A stretch of DNA of 64,000 nucleotides from Flagellimonas okinawensis. Its GTDB lineage: Bacteria > Bacteroidota > Bacteroidia > Flavobacteriales > Flavobacteriaceae. Position 1 is the first letter of the stretch. The number at the start of each line of letters is the position of its first letter. Location: positions 310,001-374,000 of the forward strand of contig NZ_JARFVA010000003.1 in NCBI RefSeq assembly GCF_029194005.1. Reading direction: 5' to 3'. This document shows positions 40,476 to 50,149 of the stretch, piece after piece. Under the pieces are notes generated by a model, which saw only the letters and a program-made list of their open reading frames with translations, ran no database searches and was not told the DNA's origin. Position numbers and translations under genes: made by a program.

Positions 40476-41747
40476 ATGCTTCAAATACAGAACATCAGGG
40501 AAAACCAGGAAAGTATCATCACCGCTTTAAAAAAGCGCAATATCGATGCAGCACCTATGATATCAAAGGTTTTGGAACTCGACGAAAAAAGACGTTCCAT
40601 ACAGACCGAACTGGACGCTACCCTGGCCGAATCCAACAAACTTTCCAAAGAAATTGGAATGCTTTTCAAAACAGGAAAGGCACAGGAAGCCAATGTTCTC
40701 AAAGAAAAAACCGCTGGTCTCAAAGAAGCTTCAAAAAAATTAGGGGAAGATCTAAACACTACTGCAGAAGAACTTCAGCAAGAATTGTATTTGATACCCA
40801 ACGTTCCCCACGAATCCGTTCCTTCGGGAAACTCCGACGAGGACAACGAGGAAATCTTCAAGGAAGGCGATATCCCAACATTATCCGAAGGAGCACTTCC
40901 ACACTGGGAATTGGCCAAAAAATACGACATCATCGATTTTGAACTCGGTGTTAAGATTACTGGAGCTGGTTTTCCAGTGTACAAAGGAAAAGGTGCCCGT
41001 TTGCAACGCGCATTGATCGCCTATTTCTTGGACAAAAACGCCGAAGCTGGATATACCGAAATGCAGGTACCACTTATGGTAAACGAAGATTCTGGTTATG
41101 GAACAGGTCAGTTGCCCGACAAGGAGGGGCAAATGTACCATGTACAGGCAGATGACCTTTACCTTATTCCAACGGCAGAAGTGCCTGTGACCAACTTGCA
41201 TAGGGGCGATATTTTGGCAGAAAGTGATTTTCCTATAAAATATACCGGTTACACCCCTTGTTTCCGTCGCGAAGCGGGAAGTTACGGTGCGCACGTTCGA
41301 GGACTCAACCGTTTGCACCAATTTGACAAGGTGGAAATTGTAAGAATGGAGCACCCGAATAATTCATACCAAGCATTGGATGAAATGGTGGAGCATGTAA
41401 AAAACATCCTTCGCGAACTCAAATTGCCTTATCGCATTTTGCGTCTTTGTGGAGGTGATCTAGGGTTTACCTCCGCCCTGACCTTTGACTTTGAAGTATT
41501 CTCTACCGCACAGGATCGTTGGTTGGAAATAAGTTCCGTATCCAATTTTGAGACCTTTCAGGCCAATCGTCTAAAACTTCGCTTCAAGGACGAAAACGGA
41601 AAAAGCCAATTCGCCCATACCTTGAACGGAAGTTCGTTGGCACTACCAAGGGTACTTGCCGGGATTTTGGAAAACTATCAAACCGAGGAGGGTATTAAAA
41701 TACCCGAAGTACTGGTTCCTTATTGCGGTTTTGACATCATAGATTAA
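40476..41747 (+). CDS. serS: Seryl-tRNA synthetase
   Basis: Charges tRNA-Ser. The 423 residues contain the N-terminal long coiled-coil arm that grips the tRNA (about 30-105, rich in Lys and Glu), then a class II core: motif 2 CFRREAGSYGAHVRGLNRLH (about 264-283) and motif 3 around NGSSLALPRVLAGILENYQ (about 387-405). Length and motifs are typical. It has its own promoter after the HTTM gene. Confidence 0.97.
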   Translation: MLQIQNIRENQESIITALKKRNIDAAPMISKVLELDEKRRSIQTELDATLAESNKLSKEIGMLFKTGKAQEANVLKEKTAGLKEASKKLGEDLNTTAEELQQELYLIPNVPHESVPSGNSDEDNEEIFKEGDIPTLSEGALPHWELAKKYDIIDFELGVKITGAGFPVYKGKGARLQRALIAYFLDKNAEAGYTEMQVPLMVNEDSGYGTGQLPDKEGQMYHVQADDLYLIPTAEVPVTNLHRGDILAESDFPIKYTGYTPCFRREAGSYGAHVRGLNRLHQFDKVEIVRMEHPNNSYQALDEMVEHVKNILRELKLPYRILRLCGGDLGFTSALTFDFEVFSTAQDRWLEISSVSNFETFQANRLKLRFKDENGKSQFAHTLNGSSLALPRVLAGILENYQTEEGIKIPEVLVPYCGFDIID

Positions 41748-41801
41748 GGTTTTAAGCCATTAATTTGGATTCGGTTAACAGAATCCCCCACATTTCTGCG
41801 T

Positions 41802-41809
41802 TATATTTG
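41802..41809 (+). promoter_or_regulatory. -7 element of the TPR gene
   Basis: TATATTTG fits TAnnTTTG and lies 15 bases before the TTG start, predicting a very short leader. Confidence 0.45.
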
Positions 41810-41824
41810 AAATAAAACAAGCTA

Positions 41825-43609
41825 TTGCGACGTCTTTTATTTCTCATACTACTGTTATCCAGTTTTATTGGAGTGGCCCAAGAGGATTTCTTGGCCAAAC
41901 AATATTTTCAGGACGGTGATTATGAGAAAGCCGTTGTTTTCTACGAAAAATTGGTAGAAACCAACCCAAGGCGTACCGATTATGCCGAAGGACTTGTGGC
42001 ATGTTACCAGCAATTGGAGCGTTATGATGATGCCGAGACGTTTTTACTTCAAAAAATTGAGGACAGCTACGCATTTCCGACTTTTTACATAGAGCTGGGT
42101 TACAATTTCACCTTGAAAAATGAAGGCGAAAAGGCAAATACCTACTACGATAAAGCCATAAACAAAATTGAGGACAACCCCAATTATGGATACAGTGTAG
42201 GTTATCGCTTTCAAAAATATGCCCTATTGGATTATGCCATTCAGGCCTATACAAAGGCGATGCAACTAAAGCCCGACCTTAACTACGATTTTCAGTTGGC
42301 GCGCATTTATGGAGAACAAGGAGATATTGCCAAAATGTACCAATCCTACCTCAACCTTATCTGGGAAGGCCGTACCTCCCGTTCCAACGTACTGCGCAAC
42401 ATCGATGATTTTATCTCCGAGGAACCATCCAACGAAAACAATATCCTATTGCGAAAAGTATTGCTGCAGAACGCACAGCAAACGCCCGACCTGCTTTGGA
42501 ACGAGCTTTTAAGTTGGCTTTTTGTACAGCAAAAACAATACAGTAGTGCCTTTGGTCAAGAAAAGGCCATTTATAAACGAAGTGAAGGGCAATCCGTGGA
42601 CAGATTGGAAAACCTCGGGGACATTGCTTTGGAGGACAAGGACTGGGAAACCGCAACCGAGATTTACGAATATATTGTGGACAACACGGAAAATCCAAGG
42701 ACCAGGCTCAATGCAGAACTCAACCTGATCGATATCGCCCTGGAAAAGCCATCCGATAAAGTTCTAAAAGATGTAGAAAAAAAGTTTGAGGACTTGGTAG
42801 CAGTATACGGAAACCAGAGCATCACCTTACAACTCCAGATTGCTTATGCGAACTTCCTTACTTTTAAAAAAGAGCAACCGGAACCTGCCATTGCCATGCT
42901 CAAGGAAAGTCTGGAACTACCAATGGGAAGAATGACGATGGCCTATGTAAAGTTGGCCCTTGGTGATATTTTGGTGTTCGACCAAAGATTCAATGAAGCA
43001 TTGATTCTTTTTACCCAAGTGCAAAAGAGCGTAAAGAATGATGTCCTTGGGCAAGACGCCCGTTTTAAAGTGGCTCAGACCAGTTTTTACAAAGGAGATT
43101 TTGACTGGGCACTTACACAATTGAAAGTGTTACGGAGTTCCACATCACAACTTATCGCCAATGATGCCATGCAGTTGAGCTTGCTTATATCAGACAATTC
43201 ACTGGAAGATTCCACGCAGACGGCACTGAAAAAATATGCCAAGGCAGATTTACTGGCATATCAAAATAAAAACATTGAAGCCATCGATGTGCTAGAAGAT
43301 ATTTTACAAAATCACAAAGGGGAAAAAATCGAGGATGAAGCTTTGCTAAAGCAGGCGCGACTATTGGTAGAACAAGAAAATTATGAAAGTGCCAAGTTCA
43401 ACTATCAAAAAATAGTGGAGTTTTATGCCGATGGAATTTTAGCCGACGACGCCCACTTTGCACTAGGGGAATTGTACGAAAACATCTTGAACGAACCCGA
43501 AAAGGCCAAGGGCCATTACGAGAAGATCATTTACAATTATCAGGATAGTTATTATTTCCCAGAAGCGCGAAAGAATTTTAGGCGACTCCGCGGGGATGCG
43601 ATTAACTAA
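41825..43609 (+). CDS. Exported tetratricopeptide-repeat protein
   Basis: A 594-residue protein with a signal peptide (MRRLLFLILLLSSFIGVAQ, start TTG) and TPR-type helical repeats from end to end; for example FQDGDYEKAVVFYEKLVETN (about 28-47) and ESAKFNYQKIVEFYADGILA (about 520-539). Such periplasmic or outer-membrane-associated scaffolds mediate protein-protein contacts; no enzymatic motif is visible. The C-terminal repeats resemble those of lipoproteins in cell-envelope assembly complexes. Precedes a group of small genes on the same strand. Confidence 0.88.
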   Translation: MRRLLFLILLLSSFIGVAQEDFLAKQYFQDGDYEKAVVFYEKLVETNPRRTDYAEGLVACYQQLERYDDAETFLLQKIEDSYAFPTFYIELGYNFTLKNEGEKANTYYDKAINKIEDNPNYGYSVGYRFQKYALLDYAIQAYTKAMQLKPDLNYDFQLARIYGEQGDIAKMYQSYLNLIWEGRTSRSNVLRNIDDFISEEPSNENNILLRKVLLQNAQQTPDLLWNELLSWLFVQQKQYSSAFGQEKAIYKRSEGQSVDRLENLGDIALEDKDWETATEIYEYIVDNTENPRTRLNAELNLIDIALEKPSDKVLKDVEKKFEDLVAVYGNQSITLQLQIAYANFLTFKKEQPEPAIAMLKESLELPMGRMTMAYVKLALGDILVFDQRFNEALILFTQVQKSVKNDVLGQDARFKVAQTSFYKGDFDWALTQLKVLRSSTSQLIANDAMQLSLLISDNSLEDSTQTALKKYAKADLLAYQNKNIEAIDVLEDILQNHKGEKIEDEALLKQARLLVEQENYESAKFNYQKIVEFYADGILADDAHFALGELYENILNEPEKAKGHYEKIIYNYQDSYYFPEARKNFRRLRGDAIN

Positions 43610-43644
43610 TTCTTTCCTACTTTAGCCCCACAAAACAAAGGCAC

Positions 43645-43962
43645 ATGCTCATTTACAACGTAACCATCAACATTGATGAAAGTGTCCACGACCAATGGTT
43701 GGACTGGATGAAGGACAAACACCTTCCGGATATGCTGGCCACGGGAAAATTTTCCCATGCCAAAATGGTAAGGGTATTGGTTGAGGAAGACTTGGGAGGC
43801 GTCACCTATTCCGTACAATACACCACTCAGGACAGGAGCACTTTGGACGCCTATTATAAAGAGGATGCAGAACGTTTGCGCGGCGATGCACAAAAGATGT
43901 TTCCGAATAAATTCGTAGCCTTCCGTACTGAACTGGAAGTCATCAGCCAACAAATACCTTGA
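43645..43962 (+). CDS. DUF4286 family protein
   Basis: A 105-residue soluble protein starting MLIYNVTINIDESVHDQWLD with KDKHLPDMLATGKFSHAKMV soon after, the pattern of DUF4286 proteins of Bacteroidota, which look like a ferredoxin-like alpha/beta fold. Function unknown. It ends 3 bases before the next gene, and the TPR gene lies 35 bases upstream, so the three may share a transcript. Confidence 0.85.
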   Translation: MLIYNVTINIDESVHDQWLDWMKDKHLPDMLATGKFSHAKMVRVLVEEDLGGVTYSVQYTTQDRSTLDAYYKEDAERLRGDAQKMFPNKFVAFRTELEVISQQIP

Positions 43963-43965
43963 TCT

Positions 43966-44274
43966 TTGGAATATCTTTTTTCCTATGGAACCCTTCAGGA
44001 CCTGCAGGTTCAGGAGTATATTTTTGGCCGCCTGCTCAAGGGGAAAACAGATATGGTATTGGGATTTAGAAAGCTCGACAATGCCGTATATGGTCGATAT
44101 CCCCTGGTCATCAAGACCAATGACCCCAAAGACAAGGTTCCGGGAATGGCCTACGAAGTGAATGCAGATGACTTAAAGAAAGCGGATATTTACGAAACCA
44201 GCGCTTACAAACGTCAAAAATTTCCTCTGGAATCTGGGGCCGAGGCATGGATCTATATCGAAAATTCCCATTAA
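43966..44274 (+). CDS. Gamma-glutamylcyclotransferase-like (AIG2) family protein
   Basis: A 102-residue protein beginning EYLFSYGTLQ, the hallmark substrate-binding loop (YGTL) of the GGCT/AIG2-like fold. VPGMAYEV and the conserved acidic residue in DIYETSAYKRQK follow. The start is TTG. Family members cleave gamma-glutamyl amines or peptides; the exact substrate cannot be told. Directly upstream of rsmA (18-base gap). Confidence 0.85.
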   Translation: MEYLFSYGTLQDLQVQEYIFGRLLKGKTDMVLGFRKLDNAVYGRYPLVIKTNDPKDKVPGMAYEVNADDLKKADIYETSAYKRQKFPLESGAEAWIYIENSH

Positions 44275-44292
44275 CTTGCAAAAAAACCGCCC

Positions 44293-45165
44293 GTGTCCAA
44301 AAAGAAAAAAAAGAAGTACTCCAACGGTTCCCAACGCAACCCTAAACACATTCAGGAAGACGGTGCTGTAAAAGCGAAAAAACACTTGGGCCAACATTTC
44401 TTAAAAGATGAGTCCGTGGCCAAAAAAATAGCGCAAACCCTATCGTTAACAGGATACAAGAATGTACTCGAAATTGGACCGGGCATGGGAGTGCTCACCA
44501 AACACCTACTACAAAGGGATTTGGACCTGGTAGCCATGGACCTGGATGAAGAATCCATTGTGTACCTTAATCACAGTTTCCCTTTGGAACATGCCGATAT
44601 TTTAAAAGCGAACAACAGAATAAATATAGTGGAGGCAGATTTTCTCAAATTTGACCTTACCCAACTCTATGGTGACGAACAATTCGCCATTACTGGCAAC
44701 TTTCCCTATAATATATCCAGCCAGATAGTTTTTAAAATGTTGGAAATGCGACATCAGGTCCCTGAATTTTCGGGAATGTTCCAAAAAGAAGTGGCCAAAC
44801 GTATATGCGAAGGACCGGGCAGCAAAACCTATGGAATACTTTCCGTATTGGTCCAGGCATATTATGATGCAGAATATTTATTTACTGTTCCACCAGGGGT
44901 TTTTGACCCGCCACCAAAGGTAGACTCGGGGGTACTACGATTGGTGCGTAAAAAAGAACTTAACCTTCCATGTGATGAACGTTTGTTCTTTAAAGTGGTG
45001 AAATCAGCCTTTAACCAAAGACGAAAAACCATTCGTAACAGCCTTAAAACCTTTAACCTTTCCGATAATCTAAAAGAAGATGCTATCTTTGACCAACGCC
45101 CCGAACAGCTAAGTGTAGCTGACTTTGTAACGTTGACACAGAAGATAGCCAATGACCCCGTTTAA
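44293..45165 (+). CDS. rsmA: 16S rRNA (adenine1518-N6/adenine1519-N6)-dimethyltransferase
   Basis: Dimethylates two adenines near the 3' end of 16S rRNA during small-subunit assembly. [15 protein letters not shown] (about residues 28-42), the SAM motif [16 protein letters not shown] (about 57-72) and the catalytic [15 protein letters not shown] (about 136-150) are clear. The 290 residues include a Lys-rich N-terminal extension ([13 protein letters not shown]); the start codon is GTG. The end overlaps mgtE by 14 bases. Confidence 0.95.
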   Translation: MSKKKKKKYSNGSQRNPKHIQEDGAVKAKKHLGQHFLKDESVAKKIAQTLSLTGYKNVLEIGPGMGVLTKHLLQRDLDLVAMDLDEESIVYLNHSFPLEHADILKANNRINIVEADFLKFDLTQLYGDEQFAITGNFPYNISSQIVFKMLEMRHQVPEFSGMFQKEVAKRICEGPGSKTYGILSVLVQAYYDAEYLFTVPPGVFDPPPKVDSGVLRLVRKKELNLPCDERLFFKVVKSAFNQRRKTIRNSLKTFNLSDNLKEDAIFDQRPEQLSVADFVTLTQKIANDPV

Positions 45166-46504
45166 ACTCACAGAAGAACTTTTAGAAGAAATCAGGCAAC
45201 TGATCATGGACGGCAAGGATGCCGAACTACAGTCCATGATGCAAGAGTTCCACTATGCCGATATTGCGGAAATAGCGGACGAACTGGATGTTGATGGAGC
45301 TACCTATCTGATCAAGTTATTGGACAGTGAAAAAACTTCGGACATCCTTGCGGAAATGCACGAGGACATCCGGGAGGCCGTACTTAAAAACCTTACCGCC
45401 AAAGAAATTGCAGGGGAGCTTTCGGAACTGGACACGGATGATGCAGCGGATATCATCAACGAACTCCCAAAGGAACTTGTCCAAGAAGTTATCTCCGAAA
45501 TCGAGGACCGGGATCACGCCAAGGACATTGTGGACCTACTCCGTTACGAAGAAGATTCCGCTGGTGGTCTTATGGCCAAAGAGCTGGTAAAGGTCAACGA
45601 GAATTGGACCGTGACCACTTGTGTAAAGGAAATGAGGGCCCAGGCCGAGAATGTTACTAGGGTACATTCAATATATGTCGTGGACGACGAAGGCAAGCTC
45701 AAGGGACGTCTCTCGCTCAAAGATCTACTTACGGCACCCACCAAAAGCCACATCAAGGACATTTACATTCCAAAAGTGGATTCTGTGAATGTAAACGAAA
45801 AAGGAGAAGAGGTTGCAAAGATCATGTCTAAATACGATTTGGAAGCAATTCCGGTAATAGATGAAATAGGAAGATTGGTCGGTCGCATCACCATTGACGA
45901 TATCGTGGATGTTATCCGTGAAGAAGCCGATAAAGATTACCAAATGGCAGCCGGTATCTCCCAAGATGTTGAAGCTAACGACAGTATTTGGATACTGACC
46001 CGGGCAAGATTGCCCTGGCTTATATTGGGCCTTTTGGGCGGACTTAGCGCAGCAGCTATCATGGGAACCTTTGAGGATATGATATCCAAACATGCGGTAT
46101 TGTTCTTTTTTACACCACTGATCGCTGCAATGGCAGGTAATGTTGGTGTACAATCGAGTGCCATTGTGGTTCAGGGTCTTGCCAACGATGACCTTAAAGG
46201 AAGCGTAAGCAACCATCTGATCAAAGAAATGCTATTGGCCCTTTTAAACGGGCTTATTCTGGCCATTCTATTATTAGTGTTCACTTGGGTCTGGAAAGGC
46301 ACTTTTGCCACGGCACTTGCCATCTCGCTTTCCTTGGTGGTGGTAATTGTAGTTGCCGGATTGATCGGTACATTTATCCCACTGTTCCTTCATAAAAGGA
46401 ACATTGACCCCGCAATAGCAACGGGTCCTTTCATCACTACAAGCAACGATATTTTTGGTATCCTGATTTATTTTTGGATCGCGAAGGTAATCCTCGGAAT
46501 ATAA
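45152..46504 (+). CDS. mgtE: Magnesium transporter MgtE
   Basis: A 450-residue Mg2+ channel: cytosolic N-domain (about 1-130, with [13 protein letters not shown] and [14 protein letters not shown]), two CBS domains that sense Mg2+ (about 135-255, including SLKDLLTAP and [13 protein letters not shown]), a connecting helix and five membrane helices (about 280-450). The pore-region sequence [17 protein letters not shown] lies near 330. The gene starts inside the last codons of rsmA, a coupling often seen in Bacteroidota. No Mg riboswitch can fit ahead of it. Confidence 0.95.
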   Translation: MTPFKLTEELLEEIRQLIMDGKDAELQSMMQEFHYADIAEIADELDVDGATYLIKLLDSEKTSDILAEMHEDIREAVLKNLTAKEIAGELSELDTDDAADIINELPKELVQEVISEIEDRDHAKDIVDLLRYEEDSAGGLMAKELVKVNENWTVTTCVKEMRAQAENVTRVHSIYVVDDEGKLKGRLSLKDLLTAPTKSHIKDIYIPKVDSVNVNEKGEEVAKIMSKYDLEAIPVIDEIGRLVGRITIDDIVDVIREEADKDYQMAAGISQDVEANDSIWILTRARLPWLILGLLGGLSAAAIMGTFEDMISKHAVLFFFTPLIAAMAGNVGVQSSAIVVQGLANDDLKGSVSNHLIKEMLLALLNGLILAILLLVFTWVWKGTFATALAISLSLVVVIVVAGLIGTFIPLFLHKRNIDPAIATGPFITTSNDIFGILIYFWIAKVILGI

Positions 46505-46527
46505 TCCAAAAAGAAAAATCAAATCTC

Positions 46528-46893
46528 ATGAACAATAGTCCAAAGGATATAGTGGCACAATGGGTCGAGGTGTTCAACCAAGGTGATGCACTTAAAATTA
46601 GTGAGTTTTACCATAACGACGCTGTAAACCATCAAGTAGCGAACGAACCCATTAAAGGCAAGGAAAATATATATCAAATGTTCTTGAACGAGTTTAAAAT
46701 GGCCGAAATGGTCTGTATCGTAGAGCACATTTTTGAAGATGGGGAATGGGCCATTCTGGAATGGAAAGACCCATTGGGCCTTCGCGGATGCGGATTTTTT
46801 CATGTTGTCAATGGAAAAATCAAATTTCAACGAGGATATTGGGATAAACTATCTTTTTTAAGAATGCACAATCTACCCTTGCCCACCGAATAA
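46528..46893 (+). CDS. SnoaL/NTF2-like protein
   Basis: A 121-residue cone-shaped alpha+beta protein of the NTF2-like superfamily: VAQWVEVFNQGDALKISEFY at the N-terminus and a HVVNGKIKFQRGYWDKLSF core strand pair near the C-terminus. Members are small isomerases, cyclases or binding proteins, and the function here is unknown. I chose the ATG at 46528; an upstream in-frame start at 46474 would run inside mgtE and add 18 residues unlike the family. Confidence 0.83.
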   Translation: MNNSPKDIVAQWVEVFNQGDALKISEFYHNDAVNHQVANEPIKGKENIYQMFLNEFKMAEMVCIVEHIFEDGEWAILEWKDPLGLRGCGFFHVVNGKIKFQRGYWDKLSFLRMHNLPLPTE

Positions 46894-46905
46894 AATCGTA
46901 CACAT

Positions 46906-47271
46906 ATGAAACCTATCAATATCAAGGAAAAGCATGCCGAGTTTACCAAACAATGGCATCCCCATCAAATAGCCGTAGTGGATAACATGCAAGTGTTGTT
47001 GGCAAAACTCGAAGGAGAATTTGTTTGGCACGCCCACGAAAACGAAGATGAACTGTTCCAGGTGATCAAGGGCACACTTTATATGCAATTTCGTGATAGG
47101 ACAGAGGTTGTGAACGAGGGTGAAATCATTGTGGTGCCCAAAGGGGTAGAACATAATCCCATCACAAAAAATGGAGAGGAGGTCCATGTACTCCTTTTTG
47201 AGAAAATAAGCACCGCACATACCGGAAATGTAATCCACGAAAAGACCCAGACCGACTACCCAAAAATCTAG
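46906..47271 (+). CDS. Cupin-domain protein
   Basis: A 121-residue single-domain cupin. The metal-binding motif FVWHAHENEDELFQVIKGTL (about residues 36-55) has the His/His/Glu set, and the second motif is IIVVPKGVEHNPI (about 69-81). Such proteins bind a metal and act on small molecules, or serve as sensors; the substrate is unknown. Situated 12 bases after the NTF2-like gene and 19 before the dehydrogenase. Confidence 0.87.
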   Translation: MKPINIKEKHAEFTKQWHPHQIAVVDNMQVLLAKLEGEFVWHAHENEDELFQVIKGTLYMQFRDRTEVVNEGEIIVVPKGVEHNPITKNGEEVHVLLFEKISTAHTGNVIHEKTQTDYPKI

Positions 47272-47290
47272 GAGTCGTATATTTGCCACC

Positions 47291-48223
47291 ATGAAAGTTC
47301 TCCATCTCGACACCAATCACCCATTGCTCATCGAACAATTCGAAGAGCTTGGGTTCGAAAATCATGAAGACTATACCTCATCCAAAGAACAGGTAGAAAA
47401 AAAGATCCATGAATACGATGGTATCATCATACGGAGCAGATTTACCATAGACCAGCAGTTTTTGGAAAAGGCCACCAACCTCAAGTTTATCGGAAGAGTG
47501 GGTGCAGGGCTGGAAAATATAGATGTGGACTATGCCAAATATAAGGACATATTTATGGCATCGGCACCGGAAGGAAATAGAAATGCCGTGGGGGAGCATA
47601 CCCTTGGCATGCTACTTTCCATTATGAACCACATGTGCAAAGCCGACCGCCAGGTCCGAAAAGGAAAATGGAAACGTGAACAGAACAGAGGCGTTGAGCT
47701 CGATGGTAAAACCGTTGGCATTATCGGGTATGGAAACATGGGCAAGGCCTTTGCAAAAAAACTACTTGGATTTGACGTAGAGGTGATCTGTTATGATATT
47801 ATCGGAGGTGTCGGTGATGATAATGCGCGTCAAGTGGGCATTATGGAATTCCAACAACGATGCGATGTGGTGAGCTTGCATGTACCTCAGACCGAGCAAA
47901 CCATCGGCATGGTGAACAAAGAGTTCATAGACAAATTCCATAAACCTTTTTGGCTTTTGAACACTGCACGCGGAAAATGTGTGGTAACGAACGATTTGGT
48001 AGATGGGCTAAAGTCTGGAAAAGTGCTGGGTGCCGGATTGGATGTGCTCGAATACGAGAAGAAATCCTTCGAAAATATGTTCGCATCCAAACCAAAGGCT
48101 TTTAAATATTTGCGCAAGGCCAAAAATGTACTGCTCACCCCACATGTTGCCGGATGGACCGTCGAAAGCAAGGAAAAGCTAGCTCAGACAATCGTAGATA
48201 AAGTCAAAGAAAGATTTTGCTAA
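47291..48223 (+). CDS. D-2-hydroxyacid dehydrogenase (phosphoglycerate-dehydrogenase-like)
   Basis: A 310-residue NAD-dependent dehydrogenase. Substrate domain features (FIGRVGAGLENIDVDYA, about 67-83), the Rossmann motif VGIIGYGNMGKAFAKKLL (about 142-159), catalytic Arg in LLNTARGKCVV (about 220-230) and His in LLTPHVAGWT (about 283-292) are all present. It resembles SerA-type enzymes but lacks the C-terminal ACT regulatory domain. Whether it works in serine synthesis or on another 2-hydroxyacid is not decided by the sequence. Confidence 0.9.
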   Translation: MKVLHLDTNHPLLIEQFEELGFENHEDYTSSKEQVEKKIHEYDGIIIRSRFTIDQQFLEKATNLKFIGRVGAGLENIDVDYAKYKDIFMASAPEGNRNAVGEHTLGMLLSIMNHMCKADRQVRKGKWKREQNRGVELDGKTVGIIGYGNMGKAFAKKLLGFDVEVICYDIIGGVGDDNARQVGIMEFQQRCDVVSLHVPQTEQTIGMVNKEFIDKFHKPFWLLNTARGKCVVTNDLVDGLKSGKVLGAGLDVLEYEKKSFENMFASKPKAFKYLRKAKNVLLTPHVAGWTVESKEKLAQTIVDKVKERFC

Positions 48224-48232
48224 TTTTAGTGG

Positions 48233-48643
48233 GTGAAAAAGACCATTTTTGTTTTCTCTGCACTTATCATCTCCTTATTGTTGCTATTCAAGTTGAGCAG
48301 TTATGCCTATCTATCCGGTGATATTTCCAAAGAAATTGTAATCGGCGTCATTGCCATTGTCTTTTTTGTTATCGGAATCTATATCAATAAAAAATCGCTG
48401 AAAAAAGAAAAAACCAACTTCATCGATTATAAAAAAATAGAAGAGTTGGGCATCAGCAAACGAGAATACGAAGTTTTGGTGCAAATTTCCAAAGGGCTTT
48501 CCAACAAAGAAATAGCAGATGCCCTTTTTGTATCTGAAAGTACCATAAAAACCCATGTGTCCAATCTTCTGGTAAAATTGGATTCCAAACGAAGAACCCA
48601 GGCCATACAAAAAGCCAAAAGTCTTCAAATTCTTTCCATATAG
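48233..48643 (+). CDS. Membrane-anchored LuxR-type helix-turn-helix regulator
   Basis: A 136-residue protein starting at GTG. Two hydrophobic segments (about residues 5-20 and 33-51) precede a LuxR/GerE DNA-binding domain: EYEVLVQISKGLSNKEIADA, then LFVSESTIKTHVSNLLVKLD (about 75-120). There is no receiver or ligand domain. This two-helix plus GerE layout is found in Bacteroidota, where the regulator stays at the inner membrane; how it is triggered is unknown. Only 9 bases follow the dehydrogenase stop. Confidence 0.87.
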   Translation: MKKTIFVFSALIISLLLLFKLSSYAYLSGDISKEIVIGVIAIVFFVIGIYINKKSLKKEKTNFIDYKKIEELGISKREYEVLVQISKGLSNKEIADALFVSESTIKTHVSNLLVKLDSKRRTQAIQKAKSLQILSI

Positions 48644-48741
48644 CTCTTTTTAAAGCCAATAAACACTGTTTTTGGTACTTTAGTATGAGTCCCGAATATG
48701 CTGGTACGATTAGATTTGTTCCGACCATTAAATAAAAGAAC

Positions 48742-49248
48742 ATGAAAAAAACAATATTGAGATTTGGCACATATGGCTCCATCACCATCTGTATCCTTTT
48801 TCTAATCAGCTGGTTTTTATTGAATGATCTTCCCATGTCTCTACAGGAAATTCTGGGTTATGTTTCCATGATTGTTTCCTTGGGCTTTGTCTATTTTGGA
48901 ATCAAGCACTTTAGGGACAAAGAAAATGAAGGGAAAATAAGTTTCAGAAGGGCCTTGACCATCGGCATACTGATCAGTTTAATTACTGCTTTGGTATTTG
49001 GATTATTAGATGTTTTATACACCGAAGTGCTCAATCCCGAATTTATGGATGAATACTATAGTGAGGTAATTGACGACATGAAAGCAAGTTTACCCGACAA
49101 CGAATTGGATGCCAAATTGGCCGAACTGGAAGCCCAGCGCGAACAATTTTCCAACCCGATTTTTTCATTTGCTTTTATGGCCTTGACCGTTTTTATCATC
49201 GGATTTATAATTACCTTGTTATCATCGTTGATACTCCAGCGTAAATAG
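48742..49248 (+). CDS. DUF4199 family membrane protein
   Basis: A 168-residue protein with four predicted transmembrane helices (about 8-28, 36-54, 72-94 and 142-165) and a charged loop of about 45 residues (PEFMDEYYSEVIDDMKASLP...). The pattern, including GKISFRRALTIGILISLITAL, is that of DUF4199 proteins, which are common in Bacteroidota and of unknown function. Its 99-base upstream gap can hold a separate promoter. Confidence 0.87.
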   Translation: MKKTILRFGTYGSITICILFLISWFLLNDLPMSLQEILGYVSMIVSLGFVYFGIKHFRDKENEGKISFRRALTIGILISLITALVFGLLDVLYTEVLNPEFMDEYYSEVIDDMKASLPDNELDAKLAELEAQREQFSNPIFSFAFMALTVFIIGFIITLLSSLILQRK

Positions 49249-49255
49249 GATTGTT

Positions 49256-49714
49256 ATGACCATAGACGCCAAAACACCTGACGAATACATAGAAAAATTG
49301 CCCGACGAACGAAAAACAGTGGTTTCTAAACTTCGCGAAACCATAAAAAATGCTCTGCCGGATGGGTTCAAAGAATGTATCAATTATAAAATGATAGGTT
49401 TTGTAGTACCCCACTCCCTATACCCCGACGGTTATCATTGTGACCAAAAACTCCCCCTCCCCTTTATCAATATTGCTTCGCAAAAAAACTTTATCGCTCT
49501 TTACCATATGGGCATATATGCTGACCAAAAATTATATGATTGGTTCGTAAACGAATATCCAAAACATATGACCACAAAATTGGATATGGGCAAGAGCTGC
49601 ATCCGTTTCAAGAATATGAACAAAATACCCTTTGACCTGATAGCGGAACTTTGCCAAAAAATGACTCCACAAGATTGGATCGAACTATATGAACTAAACA
49701 CTAAGAAATCATGA
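49256..49714 (+). CDS. DUF1801 domain protein
   Basis: A 152-residue soluble protein of the DUF1801 (YdhG-like) fold: TPDEYIEKLPDERKTVVSKL at the start, PDGFKECINYKMIGFVVPHS near residue 33 and MGKSCIRFKNMNKIPFDLIA near 107. No catalytic function is established for this family. The stop overlaps the start of the next gene by 4 bases (ATGA), so the two are co-translated. Confidence 0.85.
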   Translation: MTIDAKTPDEYIEKLPDERKTVVSKLRETIKNALPDGFKECINYKMIGFVVPHSLYPDGYHCDQKLPLPFINIASQKNFIALYHMGIYADQKLYDWFVNEYPKHMTTKLDMGKSCIRFKNMNKIPFDLIAELCQKMTPQDWIELYELNTKKS

Positions 49715-50097
49715 AAAACAGAGTAACCGGACTCGGTGGTTTTTTCTTTAAAAGCAAAGACCCTGACCAGATCAAAGAATGGTACAAGAACCATTTGGGA
49801 TTAAACACGGACCAATACGGGTGTACCTTTTGGTGGAAAGACAAAAAAGGGAACGATTGTTCCACACAATGGAGCCCCATGGATGAAAAAACTTCCTATT
49901 TTGAACCGAGCGACAAGCAGTTTATGATGAACTTTAGAGTTGAGAACTTGGTTGAACTAATAGAGGTTTTAAAGAAAGAAGGTGTCACCGTAGTAGGTGA
50001 AATCCAAGAGTTTGAGTACGGTAAATTCGGATGGATATTGGACCCCGAAGGCAATAAATTGGAACTTTGGGAACCTGTTGATAAAGCCTTTCTATAG
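49711..50097 (+). CDS. VOC (glyoxalase/bleomycin resistance) family protein
   Basis: A 128-residue metalloprotein with the paired beta-alpha-beta-beta-beta units of the vicinal-oxygen-chelate fold: GLGGFFFKSKDPDQIKEWYK at the start and GKFGWILDPEGNKLELWEPV at the end, the latter carrying the metal-binding Glu. Substrate unknown. Translationally coupled to the DUF1801 gene. Confidence 0.88.
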   Translation: MKNRVTGLGGFFFKSKDPDQIKEWYKNHLGLNTDQYGCTFWWKDKKGNDCSTQWSPMDEKTSYFEPSDKQFMMNFRVENLVELIEVLKKEGVTVVGEIQEFEYGKFGWILDPEGNKLELWEPVDKAFL

Positions 50098-50149
50098 GTA
50101 TTGATTATTTTGCTACATTTAACCTACATTAACCAACACATTCACAAAC

